A stretch of DNA of 17,886 nucleotides, from positions 1 to 17,886 of the forward strand of contig QGVC01000029.1 in assembly GCA_003242645.1 (NCBI GenBank). Direction: 5' to 3'. Below the pieces are notes generated by a model. It made no database searches. It was not told the origin of the DNA and was given only the letters and a program-made list of their open reading frames with translations. The position numbers and the translations under genes were made by a program. Source of the DNA: Pseudomonadota bacterium (GTDB taxonomy: Bacteria > Pseudomonadota > Alphaproteobacteria > Rhizobiales > Hyphomicrobiaceae). Within the stretch, counting starts at the first letter, position 1. Each line of letters starts with the position of its first letter. Positions 9,405 through 17,851 of this stretch are shown in pieces.

Positions 9405-10103
9405 CTATGCGATTCCGCGATCGAATAGCGGCACACCGGACCGGCGCATGAAGATGACCAGAACGGCTCCCGCAGCAAGGCCGCCGACGTGCGCCCACCA
9501 GGCGACCGGCCCCACCTGAGGTAAGACCGCCATAACAAGCTGGGTCACAACCCAAGCGCCGAGTGCAAAGGCGGCAGAAATGCGGATGGGAATGAACCGC
9601 ATCACCAGCACCCAGATGCGAACACGAGGGTGCAGCATCAAATAAGCCGCAATGACGCCGGCCACGGCTCCGCTGGCACCAATGAGCGGCAACTCGGAGT
9701 TCGGCATCATCAGCGCGTGCGCGAGCCCCCCAGCAACTCCGCAAGCCAAATAGAATATGAGAAAGCGGAAATGGCCGAGCGCATCCTCCACGTTGTCGCC
9801 GAACACCCACAAAAACAGCATGTTGCCTGCGAGATGCAGGATGTCGCCGTGGAAGAACATGTAGGAGAGGAGCGTCAGCCGCTCGGGAATGGCGATTTCG
9901 CCGACAGATGGAGCAGCACCGGGCACAGCCGCCCCCATTCCAACGAGATCAGCAGGCACCAGCGCGAAACCGAGCACCACCTGCAGCGGCAGCGCCGTCA
10001 CCTGCAGGATGAAAATCACAATGTTGATGGCGATGAGGCTGACAGTAACGACCTGAAAGTGGATCGAGCGCAGCGGATTTTGATCGTAGACCGGAATAAA
10101 CAC
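9405..10103 (-). CDS. Rhomboid family intramembrane serine protease
   Basis: A 232-residue integral membrane protein with about six transmembrane helices. The rhomboid catalytic dyad is visible as S144 in GASGA (142-146) and H205 in AHVGG. The HLAGNMLFLWVFG motif (90-102) gives the conserved H90 and N94 of the oxyanion region. Rhomboids cleave transmembrane substrates within the bilayer; no substrate can be deduced. The start is GTG at 10101-10103, preceded by GAGGGGCGG, and gives the MFIPVYDQNPLR N-terminus typical of bacterial rhomboids. It is the last gene of a three-gene - strand cluster, 59 bp after the adenosyltransferase. Confidence 0.9.
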   Translation of the reverse strand: MFIPVYDQNPLRSIHFQVVTVSLIAINIVIFILQVTALPLQVVLGFALVPADLVGMGAAVPGAAPSVGEIAIPERLTLLSYMFFHGDILHLAGNMLFLWVFGDNVEDALGHFRFLIFYLACGVAGGLAHALMMPNSELPLIGASGAVAGVIAAYLMLHPRVRIWVLVMRFIPIRISAAFALGAWVVTQLVMAVLPQVGPVAWWAHVGGLAAGAVLVIFMRRSGVPLFDRGIA

Positions 10104-10162
10104 GCGCCCGCCCCTCGGAAGTTTGCACGCAAGCTAAATTGACCGCTTGAAGCGGCGTTTGT

Positions 10163-10744
10163 CTACCTGTTCTGTCCGGGGACCCAGAGCACGTCGCTCC
10201 GGCCTCGGTCATTCACGTAACGGCTGGCGACGAAAAGCAGGTCCGACAAGCGGTTGACGTATTGCAGTGCGGTAGGACTGACCGTCTCGTTGGGGTCGGC
10301 CGCAAGCGCCACCATTTCCCGTTCCGCCCGCCGGCAAATGGTGCGGGCCATGTGCAGCGCGGCTGCCCCCGGCGATCCTCCAGGAAGGACGAACGAGCGA
10401 AGCGGCTGCAGCTCGGCATTCAGCTTGTCGATTTCATTTTCGAGCCGCTTGACCTGGGCCGCCGTGATTTCGAGACGAGACGACTTTTGCTCCCCGCTCG
10501 TTGCGGGTACGCTCAGCTCCGCCCCCAGGTCGAACAGATCGTTTTGAATTCTTGCCAACATTGCATCGAGCTCGGGATGGCTCTCCGCAATGTAAACCCG
10601 GGCCATGCCGATGGCCGCGTTGGTCTCGTCAATGGTGCCATAAGCAGCGACACGAGGGCTGTCCTTGCGGATGCGCTGACCAGTGCCAAGAGCGGTGGTC
10701 CCATCGTCACCGGTGCGGGTGTAGATCTTGTTCAGGACGACCAT
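10163..10744 (-). CDS. ATP:cob(I)alamin adenosyltransferase, PduO type
   Basis: A 193-residue PduO-type corrinoid adenosyltransferase, which moves the adenosyl group of ATP onto cob(I)alamin to make coenzyme B12. The ATP-binding N-terminal motif YTRTGDDGTT is at 8-17, followed by AAYGTIDETNA (33-43). The helix with RTICRRAERE (133-142) and the NRLSDLLFVASR motif (164-175) complete the active site. The usual partners are adenosylcobalamin enzymes such as methylmalonyl- or ethylmalonyl-CoA mutase, which fits the acyl-CoA genes next door. The start MVVLNKIYTRTGD is the family norm. It lies 42 bp downstream of the twin-TM gene. Confidence 0.94.
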   Translation of the reverse strand: MVVLNKIYTRTGDDGTTALGTGQRIRKDSPRVAAYGTIDETNAAIGMARVYIAESHPELDAMLARIQNDLFDLGAELSVPATSGEQKSSRLEITAAQVKRLENEIDKLNAELQPLRSFVLPGGSPGAAALHMARTICRRAEREMVALAADPNETVSPTALQYVNRLSDLLFVASRYVNDRGRSDVLWVPGQNR

Positions 10745-10786
10745 ATCCTCGCCTCATCGTAGCCTGGCCATGTCACTGGCGAGAGC

Positions 10787-10978
10787 TTACCCGCTCGTCA
10801 GGTAGACCGTCACCATGATCAGCACGATGGCCAGGAACTGGAGGCCGACACGCCAGCGCATCAGCTTCTGGCTGCGGCTGGAACTTCTCGTTCGCATGAG
10901 GTTCCAAAGGCCGAGAAGCAGCACCACAAGAACTGCCAGGGGCGCAAGAATGGTCAGGTAGTAGAAAATATCCGTCAT
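10787..10978 (-). CDS. Small twin-transmembrane protein (HIG1-like)
   Basis: A 63-residue protein with two predicted membrane helices, about 5-27 and 45-61, joined by a basic loop RTRSSSRSQKLMRWRV (29-44). That loop, with RSQKLMRWRVGLQ, resembles small alphaproteobacterial twin-TM / HIG1-domain proteins linked to respiratory complexes; the assignment is by pattern only. The frame is open further upstream (an ATG ends at 11059), but that 27-residue extension is Ser/Gly-rich and unlike the family. The ATG at 10976-10978, with GGAG about 8 bases upstream and the typical MTDIFYYL N-terminus, is preferred. It is the first gene of a cluster with the adenosyltransferase and rhomboid genes. Confidence 0.85.
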   Translation of the reverse strand: MTDIFYYLTILAPLAVLVVLLLGLWNLMRTRSSSRSQKLMRWRVGLQFLAIVLIMVTVYLTSG

Positions 10979-11200
10979 CTGAGGCTCCGAAATCTGGGCT
11001 GCCTGACCTGCGCCAGCCGGCCCAAGCGAAGAACGCACGGAGCAGGAGAAAGATCGCAATTGGTCGCACCGCCCGCGTGCATTATGATACTGCGACCCAC
11101 ACCAGAATTGCCGTATTCCGTTGTACAGGTACTCTGCTGGATCAGCGCGCAGCAGTCTGCCACTGGTCTAGCAGGGATGACGGCCGCGGGACAGGGGTAG
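10979..11200. promoter_or_regulatory. Divergent intergenic region between the twin-TM gene and envC
   Basis: These 222 bases separate two divergent transcription units and must hold both promoters. Toward envC, TTGCCG (11108-11113) and TACTCT (11130-11135) are 16 bases apart, a weak sigma70-like pair. Toward the twin-TM gene, the AT-rich GTATCATAAT on the - strand (11090-11081) is the best -10 candidate, but no good -35 is seen. No inverted repeat or RNA gene stands out. Confidence 0.3.
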
Positions 11201-12568
11201 ATGCGGGCTTTGGGCCGACATGCGACAAGAGCTGCCGCCCGAGTGGGCGCGGGTCGACGCGTAGCGGTTTCGCTCGCCATCGTGGCAGGCCTGTTACTGA
11301 CCGCTCCGGCCTTTGGCCAATCGAAGCTTGCCACCGACGCCAAGCAGAAGCTCGAGCAGGACCGGCAGCGGCTCAAGCAGACCGAGCAGCGGGCCTCACA
11401 GCTCAAGAGCGACCTGGCGAAAATCGAGGAGGAACGGGCGCGGCTCAACGCGCAGCTCCAGGAAGCAGCCCGCAGCGTGCAGGACAGCGAGGCGCGGCTC
11501 AGCAGCATCGAGGCTCGCCGTGATGCTCTCGAGGTCCAGAGGAAACAGCATCAGGAAGCCCTCCAGCAGCGCCACGCCGAGATCAGCAAGCTCCTGGGAG
11601 CCATGCAACGCATGAGCCGCAATCCCCCGCCGGTTATCGTGACCCGGCGCGAGGATGCCCTGGAGATGGTTCGGAGCGCCATGCTGCTGGCCCGCGCGGT
11701 TCCAGAGTTGCAGACGCAGGTTCAAGATCTCGTCGGGCGCCTTAAGGAGCTCGAAAACCTTTTCAACCAGATTGCTGAGGAGCGCAGGAAGATCGAATCG
11801 GAAACGCAGCAGCTGAAAAATGCCCAGGCTCGCTTGGCCATGCTGATGGAGGAGAAGCGGCAGTCGCAAAGCCACTATCAGGCAGAGCTCGAGGCCGTGC
11901 GGCGGGAAGCAGACCGCATCTCCAAGTCCGTTACCAGCCTCAGCGAGCTGATTGCCGCGCTCGACCAGACGGTTGCCGAGAGAACAGGCCTGGGAACCTA
12001 CGAAAAGCAGCTGCCGAAAGAGGGCGCCGGCCCGCCGGGGAAGGCGGGTCCCGGTAAGAGCGGTGACGGTGAGATCGATATCGTCCTGGCTCCCGCCGGC
12101 CCTTTGAGCGGTCCGCCAGGACGTTTGAAGCCAGCCATCCCGTTCCACCTCGCCAAAGGTAAGTTGCCTATGCCGGCCCATGGCCGGCCCATCCTGGGCT
12201 TCGGCGACATCACCTCGAGCGGACGCAGATCACAGGGTATAGTTATCGAGACGCGGCCCGGCGCACAGATCACGTCTCCAACAGATGGTTGGGTCGTTTA
12301 CGCTGGCGAATTCCGTAGTTACGGCCAGCTCTTGATCATAAATGCCGGAGGTGGGTACCATGTATTACTTGCGGGTCTTTCCCATATAGACGCGCAGCTT
12401 GGCCAGTTTGTACTTGCTGGCGAGCCAGTAGGGACAATGCAGGTCGCGCCCGCGGGCCGGTCTCAGGAGAACGCCCCGGTGCTCTACGTCGAGTTCCGGA
12501 AGGAAGGTAGGCCCATTGACCCGACTCCCTGGTGGTACCGGGAGTCGGAGGAGAAGGTGCAGGGATAA
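11201..12568 (+). CDS. envC: Murein hydrolase activator EnvC-like, degenerate M23 domain
   Basis: A 455-residue secreted protein. A basic N-terminus and a hydrophobic stretch (about 21-36) end at a likely signal-peptidase site near AFG-Q (39/40). Residues 44-265 are a long charged coiled coil, then a Pro/Gly-rich linker, then a C-terminal LytM/M23 domain (about 325-445) ending in YVEFRKEGRPIDPTPWW. The zinc ligands of active M23 peptidases are gone: S344 and V348 replace the HxxxD-type pair (written HKGID in many members), G392 the YAH histidine, and V427/Y429 the HxH pair. This is the EnvC pattern, in which the domain activates peptidoglycan amidases rather than cutting peptidoglycan itself. 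AGGGG just upstream supports the start. ctpA follows after 11 bp. Confidence 0.9.
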   Translation: MRALGRHATRAAARVGAGRRVAVSLAIVAGLLLTAPAFGQSKLATDAKQKLEQDRQRLKQTEQRASQLKSDLAKIEEERARLNAQLQEAARSVQDSEARLSSIEARRDALEVQRKQHQEALQQRHAEISKLLGAMQRMSRNPPPVIVTRREDALEMVRSAMLLARAVPELQTQVQDLVGRLKELENLFNQIAEERRKIESETQQLKNAQARLAMLMEEKRQSQSHYQAELEAVRREADRISKSVTSLSELIAALDQTVAERTGLGTYEKQLPKEGAGPPGKAGPGKSGDGEIDIVLAPAGPLSGPPGRLKPAIPFHLAKGKLPMPAHGRPILGFGDITSSGRRSQGIVIETRPGAQITSPTDGWVVYAGEFRSYGQLLIINAGGGYHVLLAGLSHIDAQLGQFVLAGEPVGTMQVAPAGRSQENAPVLYVEFRKEGRPIDPTPWWYRESEEKVQG

Positions 12569-12579
12569 GGCACAGAGAC

Positions 12580-13920
12580 ATGCGCAGACCCGAATTCGCT
12601 TTCTGGACATTCTTGGTGATGGCCGGTCTGGCCGGCCTGACGACGATCACGAACGTCTCCAAGACCTACTCGGCGTCATCGTCCGACTCGGAGATCTACC
12701 GGCAACTCGACCTGTTCGGCGATGTGCTTGAGCGCGTCCGGCAGGACTATGTCGAGAAGCCGGATGACACGCTGCTTATCGAGTCGGCCATAAACGGGAT
12801 GCTGGCGGCCCTCGACCCGCACTCGGCTTACCTGAGCCCCAAGCATTTCCGCGACATGCAGGTGCAGACGCGGGGTGAGTTCGGCGGCCTCGGGATCGAG
12901 GTCACGATGGAGAACGGCGTCGTCAAGGTTGTCGCTCCCATCGACGGCACGCCTGCCCACAAGGCCGGCATCCAGGCCAATGATCTCATCACCCACCTGG
13001 ATGGTGAGCAGATCATGGGTATGACGCTCGAGCAGGCGGTCGAGAAGATGCGCGGCCCTGAGAAGACGCCGATCACGCTGACCATCGTCCGCAAAGGGCG
13101 TGACGAGCCGTTCGACGTCACAATCATCCGCGACATCATCCGGATCAGCGCTGTGAAGTCACGGCTCGAGGCTGATGATCAGGTCGCGTACATCAAGATC
13201 ACGACCTTCAACGAGCAGACGCATAGCAATCTGGTCAAGGCGGTCGAGGAGCTGAAGAAGAAGGCCGGAAACAAGCTGAAGGGCTACATCATCGACCTGC
13301 GCAACAACCCGGGCGGCCTTTTGGATCAGGCGGTTGCGGTGTCTGACGCATTCCTCGACAAGGGCGCCATCGTCTTGACGAAGGGCCGCAACCTCGAGGA
13401 GCTCCAGCGCAGCCAGGCTCGGCCCGGTGATATCACCGACGGCAAGAAGATCGTGGTGCTCATCAACGGCGGCTCAGCTTCGGCTTCCGAGATCGTTGCC
13501 GGTGCGCTCCAGGATCACAAGCGCGCGACGATCGTCGGCACGCGATCCTTCGGCAAAGGCTCGGTCCAGACGATCATTCCGCTCGGCAGCAACGGTGCTC
13601 TCCGTCTGACGACGGCGCGGTACTACACGCCGTCCGGACGCTCCATCCAAGCGCAGGGCATCCAGCCTGATATCGTGGTGGAGCAGGATCTGCCACCTGA
13701 GCTACAGGGCAAGGAAGCCGCCAAGCCCCGCGGTGAAGCGAGCCTCCGCGGTCACCTCAAGCCGGACACAGAGGGCGTCAAGGAGGAATCCGGCTCGTCG
13801 GCCTATGTCCCGCAGGAGCCGGAGAAGGATAAGCAGCTCCAGTACGCCATCTCCCTGCTGCTCGGGAAGGTCGCGTCGACCGAGAACCCGGCCGCGGAGC
13901 AGCAAAAGGTCCCGAACTGA
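12580..13920 (+). CDS. ctpA: Carboxy-terminal processing protease, S41 family
   Basis: A 446-residue periplasmic S41 peptidase (CtpA/Prc type), which trims or degrades exported proteins from the C-terminus. A single N-terminal hydrophobic segment (about 6-23) acts as signal or anchor. The PDZ domain (about 100-180) begins FGGLGIEV. The protease core has IIDLRNNPGGLLDQA and the Ser-Lys dyad, S301 in GGSASASEIVAG and K326 in FGKGSVQ, at the conserved 25-residue spacing. The frame is open 16 codons further upstream, but that part overlaps envC and lacks family character. The ATG at 12580, with AAGG nearby, is therefore chosen. CtpA proteins often act together with amidase activators in cell-wall remodelling, which fits coupling to envC. 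Confidence 0.94.
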   Translation: MRRPEFAFWTFLVMAGLAGLTTITNVSKTYSASSSDSEIYRQLDLFGDVLERVRQDYVEKPDDTLLIESAINGMLAALDPHSAYLSPKHFRDMQVQTRGEFGGLGIEVTMENGVVKVVAPIDGTPAHKAGIQANDLITHLDGEQIMGMTLEQAVEKMRGPEKTPITLTIVRKGRDEPFDVTIIRDIIRISAVKSRLEADDQVAYIKITTFNEQTHSNLVKAVEELKKKAGNKLKGYIIDLRNNPGGLLDQAVAVSDAFLDKGAIVLTKGRNLEELQRSQARPGDITDGKKIVVLINGGSASASEIVAGALQDHKRATIVGTRSFGKGSVQTIIPLGSNGALRLTTARYYTPSGRSIQAQGIQPDIVVEQDLPPELQGKEAAKPRGEASLRGHLKPDTEGVKEESGSSAYVPQEPEKDKQLQYAISLLLGKVASTENPAAEQQKVPN

Positions 13921-13929
13921 GGCATTCGG

Positions 13930-13950
13930 CGGGCCGGCATGTCTGGCCCG
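13930..13950 (+). other. Hairpin just after ctpA
   Basis: CGGGCC (13930-13935) pairs with GGCCCG (13945-13950) around a 9-base loop, starting 10 bases after the ctpA stop. There is no T-run, so it is probably accessory to the stronger terminator that follows about 20 bases later. Confidence 0.4.
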
Positions 13951-13972
13951 TATGCGATCCTCCAAAATTGGC

Positions 13973-14002
13973 GGGCGCCCATTTGGGGCGCCCATTCTGT
14001 TT
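13973..14002 (+). terminator. Intrinsic terminator after envC-ctpA, possibly bidirectional
   Basis: GGGCGCCC (13973-13980) pairs with GGGCGCCC (13986-13993) around the loop ATTTG, eight perfect GC pairs, followed by the T-rich ATTCTGTTT. On the other strand the stem is followed within three bases by AATTTT, so it may also stop the convergent transcript from the 324-residue protein gene. This is the strongest terminator-like structure in the window. Confidence 0.75.
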
Positions 14003-14093
14003 GCAGACACTCAGTCTCAATTCGCGGAGGATGCTGGCCCGAAGGTCCTTTTCCTTCAGCTCCAAGGAACAGATTTATGCGCTGCCCTGATCC

Positions 14094-15068
14094 TCACGGC
14101 CCGTTCAGCCACTTCACCGCCGCGGAGGATGCCGCGCCCGTCAGGATGCACGGCAGCCCGATGGCGGTTGCCCCCAACGCGCTGGCAACAACGCATCCCA
14201 AGGCAATTGCCGTGCTGCCATAGTAGGCCGCCTTCGCCCAGGGATTGTTGGGCTGCGGGCCGGTGCGCTTCAGCTCCTCGATAGCGGCGAGCGCGTCTTT
14301 ACGGATCTTGGTGGTCTCAAATGTCTCCGCCGCCTCTACGATCTCCTTGAGAGCCTTTCGCACCTTCTCCGGGTGGTTCTTCATGTGCTGCTGCTCGCGC
14401 AGGAAATCGAGCAGCTCCTTGTCCCTGGAAGCGTTGTTGGCGAGTGTCCATTTGGCGACGCTGCCGATGGTCAGCCGGTTCACGTCGCTCTTGTCGTCCG
14501 ACCACTTCAGCGCCTCGACGATGCGGTACACGGGCTCGAGTGAGCCTGTGGCGAAGTAGTAGCCCCAAAGCGTATCGACCGGCGCTGGTCCTGTCTCGAG
14601 CGGCAAATTGTGCAAGAGCGGGGCCTTGTCAGACAGATAGCTATCGATCAGCGCCTTGCGCGCCGGCATGCGCTCGGCGAACTTGGCGAGCAAGCGCTTC
14701 CAGTCCGGCAAGCCGCTGTAGGCAATGGCCTTGACGATGACCGCTTGATCCTCCGGCGGCATCGGGAACATGCGGGTCACGAGCTTCTCTGCCATGTGCG
14801 GATTGGACCCCAGCACGCCAGCTGCGAAACCGATGTAGACACCCGTGGTATCCGGGTCCCTCAGCAACCCCAGGCGGCTCATCGCCTTCAGCACCTCGGG
14901 GAGCTTTTCCGGCTGGGGCTCCAGACGGTAATCGTTGATCCACTGAAGGATTTGCTCATGCGTCGCGAATGGACCGTCTCCCCGAGCGGGCTGCGGACTC
15001 GCGGCCTCGGTGGACAACGGCACGAGCATCAGAGCGAGTGCGATCAGGCCGACGCCAAGGAAACGCAT
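14094..15068 (-). CDS. Secreted protein of unknown function, helical, hydrophobic C-terminus
   Basis: A 324-residue protein I do not recognise. The chosen ATG (15066-15068) has GGAGG 5 bases upstream and starts a clear signal peptide (hydrophobic 4-18, likely cleavage near EA-A at 22/23). An upstream ATG in frame would add 18 residues before the signal and is unlikely. The mature part (about 35-270) looks largely alpha-helical, with repeated amphipathic stretches such as PEDQAVIVKAIAYSGLPDWK (105-124) and aromatic-rich DTLWGYYFATGS (165-176). It ends in a Gly/Ala-rich hydrophobic region (283-318) containing C292 and C307, which could enter or associate with a membrane. There are no catalytic motifs. 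It is monocistronic, convergent with ctpA and divergent from mutS. Confidence 0.85.
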   Translation of the reverse strand: MRFLGVGLIALALMLVPLSTEAASPQPARGDGPFATHEQILQWINDYRLEPQPEKLPEVLKAMSRLGLLRDPDTTGVYIGFAAGVLGSNPHMAEKLVTRMFPMPPEDQAVIVKAIAYSGLPDWKRLLAKFAERMPARKALIDSYLSDKAPLLHNLPLETGPAPVDTLWGYYFATGSLEPVYRIVEALKWSDDKSDVNRLTIGSVAKWTLANNASRDKELLDFLREQQHMKNHPEKVRKALKEIVEAAETFETTKIRKDALAAIEELKRTGPQPNNPWAKAAYYGSTAIALGCVVASALGATAIGLPCILTGAASSAAVKWLNGP

Positions 15069-15228
15069 CACATCCTCCGAAAACTGATATACGAACGCCC
15101 TCCCGCAAACCGGCCCGCACACACCTCTGGAAAGCGTTAAGCAATCGTACGCGTCGATTTCATGGCGGCATCAGCAACTCATGTGAAAGCGCGAGCCGGG
15201 ACAGGTTGTTGGCAACTCGGGTCCGACT

Positions 15229-15257
15229 TTGACCTGCTGGCGCGGGGCGCATATGTG
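15229..15257 (+). promoter_or_regulatory. Possible mutS promoter
   Basis: TTGACC (15229-15234) and TATGTG (15252-15257) are 17 bases apart, a sigma70-like arrangement with a good -35 and a moderate -10, and would give a short leader of about 27 bases before the mutS ATG. The rest of the 221-bp divergent region (15069-15289) shows nothing else distinctive; no promoter for the - strand gene is convincing. Confidence 0.4.
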
Positions 15258-15289
15258 GTTCCCGGAACGAAAGGGGGGCCACAGCTCCG

Positions 15290-17851
15290 ATGGCCGAGCA
15301 TCAGAACGAGCACGTCGGATCACATCAACCGGACGACCAGCCCTCACCGGCTGATGCTGCCGATGCCTTGCGCCGTTCCGCGGCCGAGGCCACGCCCTCC
15401 ATCGCACAGTACCTGGAGATAAAGGCCGCCAATCCGGATTGCCTGCTCTGGTACCGGATGGGCGACTTCTACGAGCTCTTCTTCGAGGATGCTGTCGTTG
15501 CCTCGCAGGCGCTCGGGATCGTGCTAACCAAGCGCGGCAAGCACCTCGGAGAGGACATTCCGATGTGCGGGGTGCCCGTCGTACGGGCCGACGAATATCT
15601 CCAGCGTCTCATCAAGCAAGGCTATCGCGTTGCCGTCTGCGAGCAGCTCGAAGATCCCGCGGAGGCGCGGAAGCGGGGCTCCAAGGCCATCGTGCGGCGG
15701 GATGTGGTCCGGCTCGTCACGCCGGGCACGCTGACCGAGGACACACTGCTCGACGCCAAGGCCCGCAATTATCTGACCGCGTTGCATATCGCCCCGCAGG
15801 GCGCCGAAACGGACGGGCCGATCATCGCGCTCGCTTCTCTCGATATCTCCACGGGGGAATTCGAGCTGGGCTCTGTCACGCTGAATGATCTGCCCGGGGA
15901 GCTTGCCCGTCTGCAGCCCAGCGAGATCATCGCCGCTGACACGTCCCTCGCCCGCTCCGACATCAAGGCCTGGATCGATCACGTCGGCGCGGCTGCAACC
16001 CCAGTGCCTGCTGCCACTTTCGACAGCATGGCCGGCGAAGAGACACTCAAGAGCCGGCTGGGCGTGGCGGAGCTGGCGGCTTTCGGTAGCTTCTCGCGAC
16101 CCGAGCTCGCTGCCGCTGGAGCACTCCTGAAATACGTGGAGCTGACCCAGATCGGGCGGCAACCCATCATACGTCCACCGCGCAGCACCGGCCCGGCCAA
16201 CACCATGGTCATCGACGCGGCCACGCGCGCCAGCCTGGAGCTGGTGCGGAGCGCGTCCGGCGGACGGCAAGGGAGCTTGCTCGCCGCGATCGACCGTACC
16301 GTCACCGGTCCGGGGGCACGTGAGTTGGCCGCCCGGCTTGCGAGCCCATTACGCGACCCGCGGGCCATTGCCGCCCGCCTCGATGCCGTGACCTACCTGC
16401 TGGAACGGGACCGCCTGCTCGAAGATGTCAGAAACCACCTTCGAGGCGCTCCCGATATTGCGCGCGCCGTATCGCGGCTGACCCTCCAGCGCGGCGCCCC
16501 GACCGATCTCGCTGCCGTACGCGACGGCCTGGCTGCGGCCGAAGTGCTGGGCGCCTTGCTGGGTCGCTCGGCAGACGGCATCGGACTTCCCGCCGAGCTC
16601 GACTCGATCCAACGGCGGCTGGCCGCCTCCGAAACGCGCGATCTCGCCCGGGCCCTTCAGGCTGCGTTGGTCGATAACCCGCCCGCTCACCGGCGCGACG
16701 GAGGGTTCGTGCGCGAGGGTTTCCGGCCGGACCTCGATTCAGCGCGACAGCTCAGGGACGACAGCCGCAAGGTGATGGCCTCGCTCGAGGCGCGCTACGC
16801 GGAGGAAACCGGCATCAAGTCGCTGAAAATCCGGCACAACAACGTGCTGGGCTACTTCATTGAAGTCGGGGCAGCCAGCGCCAAGCCCCTCCTCGCCAAA
16901 CCGCTTTCCGACGTCTTCCAGCACCGCCAGACGCTGGCCAACAATGTCCGCTTCACGACTCGTGAGTTGACCGAAACGGAAGGGATGATCGCCTCGGCCG
17001 CTCAGCGCGCACTGGCGATCGAGCAGGAGGTCTTTACGGAGCTGGCGCGATCGGTCGTGGCGCTCGATCGCGTCTTGTGCGACACCGCTGCCGCCCTCGC
17101 GGAGCTCGACCATTACGCTGGTCTCGCCGAGCTGGCCCTCCAGGAAAACTATGTCCGGCCTGAGGTGACGGATGGGCTCGACTTCGAGATCCGCGGCGGC
17201 CGCCACCCCGTCGTCGAGCAGGCGCTCCGTCGCGCCAAGGCAGCACCGTTCATCGAGAACGACTGCGTCCTCGGCGGGGCGGCCTCCTCCCAGGCCGGCT
17301 CGGAGGAAGGTGGGACAGGCAGCCGGATCTGGCTGGTGACCGGTCCCAACATGGCCGGCAAGTCGACCTTCCTGCGCCAGAATGCGCTCATAGCGCTCCT
17401 TGCGCAGATTGGCTCCTATGTGCCGGCGCGATCAGCCAGGATTGGCGTTATCGACCGCCTGTTCTCGCGCGTGGGGGCGTCCGACGATCTGGCCCGCGGG
17501 CGTTCGACCTTCATGGTCGAAATGGTGGAAACGGCAGCAATTCTGAACCAGGCCACCGAACGCTCTCTCGTCATTCTCGATGAGATCGGGCGCGGCACCG
17601 CCACCTTTGATGGCCTTTCGATTGCATGGGCCACTGTCGAATACCTGCACGATGTTTGCCGCTGCCGCACGCTGTTCGCCACCCATTACCACGAGCTGAC
17701 CGCGCTTGCCGGCCGGCTGCCGGCTCTTGCGACGGTCACCATGGACGTGAAGGAGTGGCGGGACCAGATTATCTTCCTGCATAAGGTGGGGGCCGGCGCC
17801 GGCGGACGGGCGGTTCTTTTTTCAAATTTAAGCTCCCGGCCGAGAGGGTGA
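15290..17851 (+). CDS. mutS: DNA mismatch repair protein MutS, 3' end corrupted or incomplete
   Basis: MutS recognises mismatches and recruits MutL. Visible parts are the mismatch-binding domain with the GDFYELF motif (F60, E62), the connector and core domains, the clamp (about 470-560), and the ATPase with Walker A GPNMAGKST at 685-693, Walker B ILDEIGRGTATFDG (D764, E765) and the switch THYHELTAL. The frame runs 853 codons, but family similarity stops near residue 834. HKVG should continue roughly as PGAADRSYGIQVA; instead it reads AGAGGRAVLFSNLSSRPRG and stops. A +/-1 shifted frame contains KLPAERV, resembling the true continuation (KLAGLPxRV), so frameshifts from sequencing error at a contig end are likely. 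Rhizobiales MutS is usually nearer 900 residues. The ATG lies 11 bases after an AAAGGGGGG site. Confidence 0.93.
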   Translation: MAEHQNEHVGSHQPDDQPSPADAADALRRSAAEATPSIAQYLEIKAANPDCLLWYRMGDFYELFFEDAVVASQALGIVLTKRGKHLGEDIPMCGVPVVRADEYLQRLIKQGYRVAVCEQLEDPAEARKRGSKAIVRRDVVRLVTPGTLTEDTLLDAKARNYLTALHIAPQGAETDGPIIALASLDISTGEFELGSVTLNDLPGELARLQPSEIIAADTSLARSDIKAWIDHVGAAATPVPAATFDSMAGEETLKSRLGVAELAAFGSFSRPELAAAGALLKYVELTQIGRQPIIRPPRSTGPANTMVIDAATRASLELVRSASGGRQGSLLAAIDRTVTGPGARELAARLASPLRDPRAIAARLDAVTYLLERDRLLEDVRNHLRGAPDIARAVSRLTLQRGAPTDLAAVRDGLAAAEVLGALLGRSADGIGLPAELDSIQRRLAASETRDLARALQAALVDNPPAHRRDGGFVREGFRPDLDSARQLRDDSRKVMASLEARYAEETGIKSLKIRHNNVLGYFIEVGAASAKPLLAKPLSDVFQHRQTLANNVRFTTRELTETEGMIASAAQRALAIEQEVFTELARSVVALDRVLCDTAAALAELDHYAGLAELALQENYVRPEVTDGLDFEIRGGRHPVVEQALRRAKAAPFIENDCVLGGAASSQAGSEEGGTGSRIWLVTGPNMAGKSTFLRQNALIALLAQIGSYVPARSARIGVIDRLFSRVGASDDLARGRSTFMVEMVETAAILNQATERSLVILDEIGRGTATFDGLSIAWATVEYLHDVCRCRTLFATHYHELTALAGRLPALATVTMDVKEWRDQIIFLHKVGAGAGGRAVLFSNLSSRPRG

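Noticed and set aside
12532..12579. Upstream start for ctpA giving 16 extra residues
   Set aside because: The extension overlaps the envC end, is Gly-rich and would bury the signal/anchor segment; the ATG at 12580 fits the family and operon spacing better.
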